A stretch of DNA of 64,000 nt from Streptomyces corynorhini (GTDB lineage: Bacteria; Actinomycetota; Actinomycetes; Streptomycetales; Streptomycetaceae), in contig NZ_QQNA01000103.1 in the NCBI RefSeq assembly GCF_003346515.1, positions 225-64,224 on the forward strand. The letters run 5' to 3'. A program made the translations under genes and the position numbers. A model generated the notes under the pieces. The model did not search any database. It was not told the DNA's origin and saw nothing but the letters and a program-made list of their open reading frames with translations. Positions 60,901 to 64,000 of the stretch are shown in pieces (position 1 is the first letter of the stretch; every line of letters begins with the position of its first letter).

Positions 60901-63900
60901 CCCTCGAACAGCGCGAGCGAGACCTGCAGGGCGCCGTCCCACAGCGCCGGGTGCAGCGCGTAGCGCCGCGCGCCCGGCGACAGCGCCGCGTCGAGCACCG
61001 CCTCGCCCACCGCCTCACGCCCGTCGGGTCCCCGGTACAGCGCGCGCACACAGCGGAACGCGGGCCCGTAGCCGAGCCCTCGCCGGGCACATGCCTCGTA
61101 GAACGGCCCCGGCTCCGCCGCCGGAGCCGTGTCGAGCCACCCGGGCAGGACCGGCAGGGCCGCGGCGTCGTCCCGGTAGTCGGCGCGTGCCGTGGCGTGC
61201 CCGCTCCACGCGTCGCCGCCCCGGGGCAGCGACAGGAGCCGGAAGCTGCCGCCCTCGCCGATGTCGTCACGCCACTCGACGGCCAGCCGCTCGGGGCCCT
61301 CCCCGAAGGCGACCGCCGCGCTCAGCGTGATGTCGCGCAGGGCGCGCGGCGCGCCGCCGGTCCTGGCCCGCGCGGTGTTCATCGCCAGTGTCAGCGTCGC
61401 GGTACCGGGCAGCACGGCGGTGTCGTGCACCCGGTGGTCGGCGAGCCACGGCAGGTCGGCGACCGCCAGCTCCGTGGTGCCGTGCCACACGTCCCGCTCG
61501 CCCGGCGAGGGGGCGAGGGTGACGTCCAGCCCGCGCGGCGCCCCCGAACGCGAACCCGACACCGCGCCGTCGGGGAGCCAGTGGCGCTCCGGCCGCATCG
61601 GATGCGCCGGCAGCGGGAGGGGCGCGCACCGGGGCAGGCCGCCGAAGGGTTCGAGCCCCGCCACATAGCCGCGCGCGAGGGCGCGGGCGAACGCGTCGGG
61701 CCCGCCCTCGCCCCGCCGCAGGGTCGTCAACGCGGCGGCGGACCGGCCGTGTTCGGCGATCAGCTGCTCGGCGGCCGGGGTCAGCACCGGATGCGGACTG
61801 ATCTCCACCACATGGCTGACACCCTGGTCCAGCGACCGGGTCAGGGAATCGGCGAACAGCACGGAACCGCACAGGTTCTCCACCCAGTAGGCGGCGTCCA
61901 TGACCCGGCCGTCCAGCGGCTCCCCCCGTACCGTCGAGAACAGCTCGACGCTCCCGGGACCGGGAGCCGCCGGCGCCAGCTCGACCAGCAGGTCGTCGCG
62001 CAGCTCCGCCATCTGCGGACTGTGCGAGGCGTAGTCGACCTGGACGAGCCGGCAGTACGTCCCCTCCGCCTCTAGCGAGTCCCTCAGCGCGAGGACGGCG
62101 TCGGTGTCCCCGGACAGGACGCAGGAGGTCGGCCCGTTGTGCGCGGCCAGCGCGATCCTGCCCCCGTACGGGCCGACGGCCGCCAGGGCCGCGTCGCGGT
62201 CGAGATCCACCGCCAGCATCCGGCCGCGCCCGCAGGTCCTGCGGACGACCGCGCTGCGCCGCGCCACCACCAGCGCCGCGTCCTCGTACGACAGGATCCC
62301 GGCGAGCGTGGCGGCGGCGATCTCGCCCTGGCTGTGCCCGATGACCACGTCCGGCTCCACCCCGGAGGCCCGCCACAGTTCGGCGAGTCCCACGGACATC
62401 GCCCACAGGACCGGCTGGAGCATGTCGACGCGCTCCAGCCACTCGTCCCCGGACTTCCCCGTGAAGACGTCCAGCGGATCCCACGTCAGATGCGGACGCA
62501 GCGCGTCGGCACAGCGCTCCACCACCCCGGCGAACAACGGGCTCTCCCGGTACAGGTCCTGCCCCATGCCGTTCCACTGCGAGCCCTGCCCGGGAAAGAC
62601 GAACGCGGTACGCCCCCGCTCGACGGCGCGTCCCGTCACCACGGCGGCGTGCTCGCCGTCCTCGGGACGCCGCGACACCTCGGTGAGCGCGGCGGCCAGC
62701 GTCTCGGGCGTGCCGGCGAGCAGCGCCGCCCGCACCGGGAACTGCCCACGGCGCCAGGCAAGCGTCCCGGCCAGCTCCTGGACGGCCGCTCCGCTCTCCG
62801 GCAGCCGCTCCAGGAACTGCGCGGCGCGCTCGGCGAGGACCGGGGGCGACTGGGCGGACAGCGGCACGAAGGCGGGGAGCCCGGTGGCCGGCCGCGCGTC
62901 GGCCGTCCCGGCCCCGGCGGACGCGGGCCCGTCCGTCGCCTCGGGCGGCGCGGCCACCACCACATGGGCGTTGGTGCCGCCCCAGCCGAAGGAGCTGACC
63001 CCGAGCCGGACGGGTCCGGTACGCGGCAGTTCGAGCGGCTCGCGCAGCACCCGCACATGGAGATCGTCGAAGGAGATGTCCGGGTTCAGCTCCTCGGCGT
63101 GCAGGCTCGGCGGTACGACCCGGTGCCGCAGGGCGAGGAGCACCTTGAACAGCGCGCCCATGCCCGCGGCGGCCTCCAGATGCCCGATGTTCGTCTTGAC
63201 CGAGCCGATCGGGACGGGCCCGCGGGTCCGGTGCCTGCCCACGGCCCGGCCGATCGCGGCGGCCTCCGCCGGATCGCCGCGCCTGGTGCCCGTGCCGTGG
63301 GCCTCGATGTAGGCGACGGAGTCGACGGGGACGGCGCCGGGAGCGTCCCCGTAGAGGCCGCGCAGCAACTCCTCCTGGGCGTGCGTGTCGGGCGTGACCA
63401 GGCTGTCGCCCCCGCCGTCGTTGTTCACCGCCGTACCCAGGACGACCCCGTGGATCCGGTCCCCGTCCTCCAGCGCGCGTTCCAGGGGCTTGAGACAGAC
63501 GGCGGCCACGCCCTCGCCCCGGACGAAGCCGTTGGCGGCGGCGGCGAACGCGGAGCAGCGGCCGTCGGGGGAGAGGCCGCCGAAGTGGGTGAGCCCGACG
63601 GAGACGTCGGGCGCGAGTATCAGGTTGGCCGCGCCGACGATCGCGCCGGTGATCTCGCCCTGGCGCAGCGCCTGTACGGCCAGGTGCAGGGCGACGAGGG
63701 AGGAGGAGCAGCCCGTCTCGACGGTGAGACTCGGGCCGCGCAGCCGCAGGAAGTAGCTGATCCGGGCGGAGAGGACGTCCAGGGCGCCGCCCACGATGCT
63801 GTGCTGGGTGGGCGCGGCGCCGCGTTCCTTGCGGAGGATCTCGTAGTCGTGCCACGACGCCCCGATGTAGACGCCGGTCCTGGAGCCTTCGAGGTCCGCC

Positions 63901-64000
63901 GGGCGCTGTCCCGCGTCCTCCACGGCACGCCAGGCGGCTTCGAGGAGTAAGCGCTGCTGCGGGTCCATCTCGGCCGCCTCCCTCGGGGAGATCCCGAAGA
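57933..64000 (-). CDS. Type I polyketide synthase module KS-AT-DH-ER-KR-ACP (5' end outside window)
   Basis: About 2020 residues visible; numbering from the Met at 63968, which lies inside the KS motif SPREAAEMDPQQR, so the gene starts beyond the window. KS has Cys87 (TGCSSS, usually TACSSS), His224 and His263. AT (455-760) has GHSQGE (Ser546) and YASH (646-649), the methylmalonyl-CoA signature. DH has His845 and Asp1011, with HxxxG changed to HxxxD. ER (1310-1630) has HSAAGGVG and Tyr1360. KR (1650-1880) has Ser1786/1787, Tyr1800 and LAD, a B-type mark. ACP Ser1963 is in GLDSL. It builds a fully reduced, methyl-branched unit for the NRPS. A TTA codon lies at 63948-63950. Confidence 0.93.
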   Translation of the reverse strand, partial: FGISPREAAEMDPQQRLLLEAAWRAVEDAGQRPADLEGSRTGVYIGASWHDYEILRKERGAAPTQHSIVGGALDVLSARISYFLRLRGPSLTVETGCSSSLVALHLAVQALRQGEITGAIVGAANLILAPDVSVGLTHFGGLSPDGRCSAFAAAANGFVRGEGVAAVCLKPLERALEDGDRIHGVVLGTAVNNDGGGDSLVTPDTHAQEELLRGLYGDAPGAVPVDSVAYIEAHGTGTRRGDPAEAAAIGRAVGRHRTRGPVPIGSVKTNIGHLEAAAGMGALFKVLLALRHRVVPPSLHAEELNPDISFDDLHVRVLREPLELPRTGPVRLGVSSFGWGGTNAHVVVAAPPEATDGPASAGAGTADARPATGLPAFVPLSAQSPPVLAERAAQFLERLPESGAAVQELAGTLAWRRGQFPVRAALLAGTPETLAAALTEVSRRPEDGEHAAVVTGRAVERGRTAFVFPGQGSQWNGMGQDLYRESPLFAGVVERCADALRPHLTWDPLDVFTGKSGDEWLERVDMLQPVLWAMSVGLAELWRASGVEPDVVIGHSQGEIAAATLAGILSYEDAALVVARRSAVVRRTCGRGRMLAVDLDRDAALAAVGPYGGRIALAAHNGPTSCVLSGDTDAVLALRDSLEAEGTYCRLVQVDYASHSPQMAELRDDLLVELAPAAPGPGSVELFSTVRGEPLDGRVMDAAYWVENLCGSVLFADSLTRSLDQGVSHVVEISPHPVLTPAAEQLIAEHGRSAAALTTLRRGEGGPDAFARALARGYVAGLEPFGGLPRCAPLPLPAHPMRPERHWLPDGAVSGSRSGAPRGLDVTLAPSPGERDVWHGTTELAVADLPWLADHRVHDTAVLPGTATLTLAMNTARARTGGAPRALRDITLSAAVAFGEGPERLAVEWRDDIGEGGSFRLLSLPRGGDAWSGHATARADYRDDAAALPVLPGWLDTAPAAEPGPFYEACARRGLGYGPAFRCVRALYRGPDGREAVGEAVLDAALSPGARRYALHPALWDGALQVSLALFEGESADTALVPTAIRRIRVPERPDGPPVDRVWSHAVRHEDGTVDVHVFDAERRPVLTMEGLRLEALSAGGARDATDAARLHRLRWTEVTEPPGSGGAPLGPWLVCGDPADPGGLVEALADALSAEGAEVTRVPPGAEHGALGSVTEAAGVVFAAPPAEAGLAAQQSGLGALTEVVRACTASAGAPRLTVVTPLGQAAAAGDRPDPGAALYWGYARVLRREHGELEPRVVDVDPAGSGWAAACAAEILGTSREDQVALRGTARLAARLTRAGGFTEPETARPPLRAARLPFRVASTLPGRWEGVTCLPLAGRPPGPGEIEVEVGAAALNFIDVMKALGTYPDPTGSARLLGGECAGRIVSVGPEVTGLRPGDRVVACAFGSLASHVTVRAEHARPVPGGLGDAEAAALPLAMATAWYGLAELGRLERDETVLIHSAAGGVGLAAVQVARLLGARVVATAGSEAKRRFLTGLGVTEVFDSRDLGWVSQVRAATGGRGVDVVLNSLTGAAIEAGLDSLAEDGRFVELGKKDIHGGHRISLDAFRKGVSFSAVDLAGLMDRRPRRFARIFADVWEHVAEGRLTPLPVRTLPFAEAATALREMSHGDHIGKFVLTEPHTVAEVAPVALPDGRFRADATYLVTGGLGALGLSLAEFLAARGAGALALLGRSAPTEDAERRLAALRADGVRVEALRCDVGDARALGGALERIREEMPPLRGVFHAAGVLADATIDTMTPSATATVLTPKALGSRNLDALTADDTLDLFVLFSSAAALVGNAGQAAYAAANAYLDALAESRRERGLPALSVQWGPFTGIGLAASDERRGARLTERGMGGFPAHEAWPALTRMLERDEPVVGYVPLDPEQWFDAYPDTAALPSWQLLRAAARDGAGAAPRDGLRERLLAADRDARAGIGEEAVRELAGRVLRLPPERVGPETPFKTLGLDSLMSLELRNRLEAAFGTTLSPTLLWTHGNVRALAGALVEDLVATPPSTG

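Noticed and set aside
57795..62075. Two long plus-strand open frames (552 and 822 codons) opposite the PKS
   Set aside because: They are antisense shadows of ER, KR and DH coding DNA without any domain similarity.

Overview
The window looks like a chromosomal arm of a Streptomyces or close relative. It is about 70-75 percent GC with strong third-position GC bias, has many GTG starts with purine-rich ribosome sites, shows dense ATGA/GTGA gene overlaps, and carries typical Streptomyces families (DUF5133, DUF6056, DUF6191, streptogrisin-type protease, CitA/CitB-type two-component pair, Cys leader peptide). The only TTA codon I found inside a gene is in the polyketide synthase at the right edge. 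I saw no rRNA, tRNA or CRISPR array.

Layout. 1-4578: a glycine betaine/choline-type (OpuC/ProVWX) ABC importer. Two permeases and a lipoprotein face right; the CBS-type ATPase faces left behind a CE7 acetylesterase. 4730-6470: a prolyl aminopeptidase-like hydrolase and a DUF5133 protein. 6647-9890: a quinone oxidoreductase and two overlapping acyl-CoA dehydrogenase genes forming one operon. 10067-15513: small membrane and secreted proteins, an XRE regulator, a streptogrisin-like protease, a 25-residue gene resembling ribosomal protein bL37, an in-frame GT2-GtrA remnant and a DUF6056 membrane protein. 15620-20599: a GntP permease, a TctC binding protein with no TctA/TctB, and a CitA/CitB-type kinase and regulator, ending at a MITE-like element. 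20838-22771: TetR plus a TetX-like monooxygenase. 22777-27853: a zinc import locus (aztA against aztB-aztD-aztC-aztD) around a Zur box. 27878-31784: a DUF6390 fragment, a PIG-L deacetylase with a lectin-like tail, and a short alcohol dehydrogenase with its TetR.

31801-41773: cobF overlapping a dead ECF-S gene, metE behind a cobalamin riboswitch, then a sugar-acid locus. The locus has a DeoR regulator, a GntP permease and a SAF-domain oxidoreductase leftward, and a DUF1537 kinase and class II aldolase rightward, sharing a promoter region with a 31-bp-spaced direct repeat. 42075-47160: a leader peptide ending in tandem Cys codons precedes four consecutive luciferase-like flavin monooxygenases, a probable cysteine-attenuated organosulfur salvage operon. 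47225-49090: a surface protein and a DUF6191 protein sharing one terminator.

49158-64000 (leftward, running off the right edge): a biosynthetic operon with a reducing methylmalonyl-type PKS module (KS-AT-DH-ER-KR-ACP), a bimodular NRPS (C-A-T-C-A-T-TE; Ser, then a Pro-like code) and an FAD monooxygenase. The NRPS plus monooxygenase match the architecture of bacterial pyrrolizidine alkaloid systems (legonmycin, pyrrolizixenamide, brabantamide). Here a type I PKS sits directly upstream, suggesting a branched polyketide acyl chain in place of a plain fatty acid. This is the strongest candidate for an undescribed system.

Gene-free stretches over about 300 bases: 13152-13494 holds the protease promoter region, an inverted repeat and a terminator. 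35306-35781 holds the riboswitch leader of metE. 41774-42074 holds a terminator-like repeat and a possible promoter. 27854-28352 is occupied by a gene fragment. 20600-20894 is mostly the MITE-like element and the tetR promoter.
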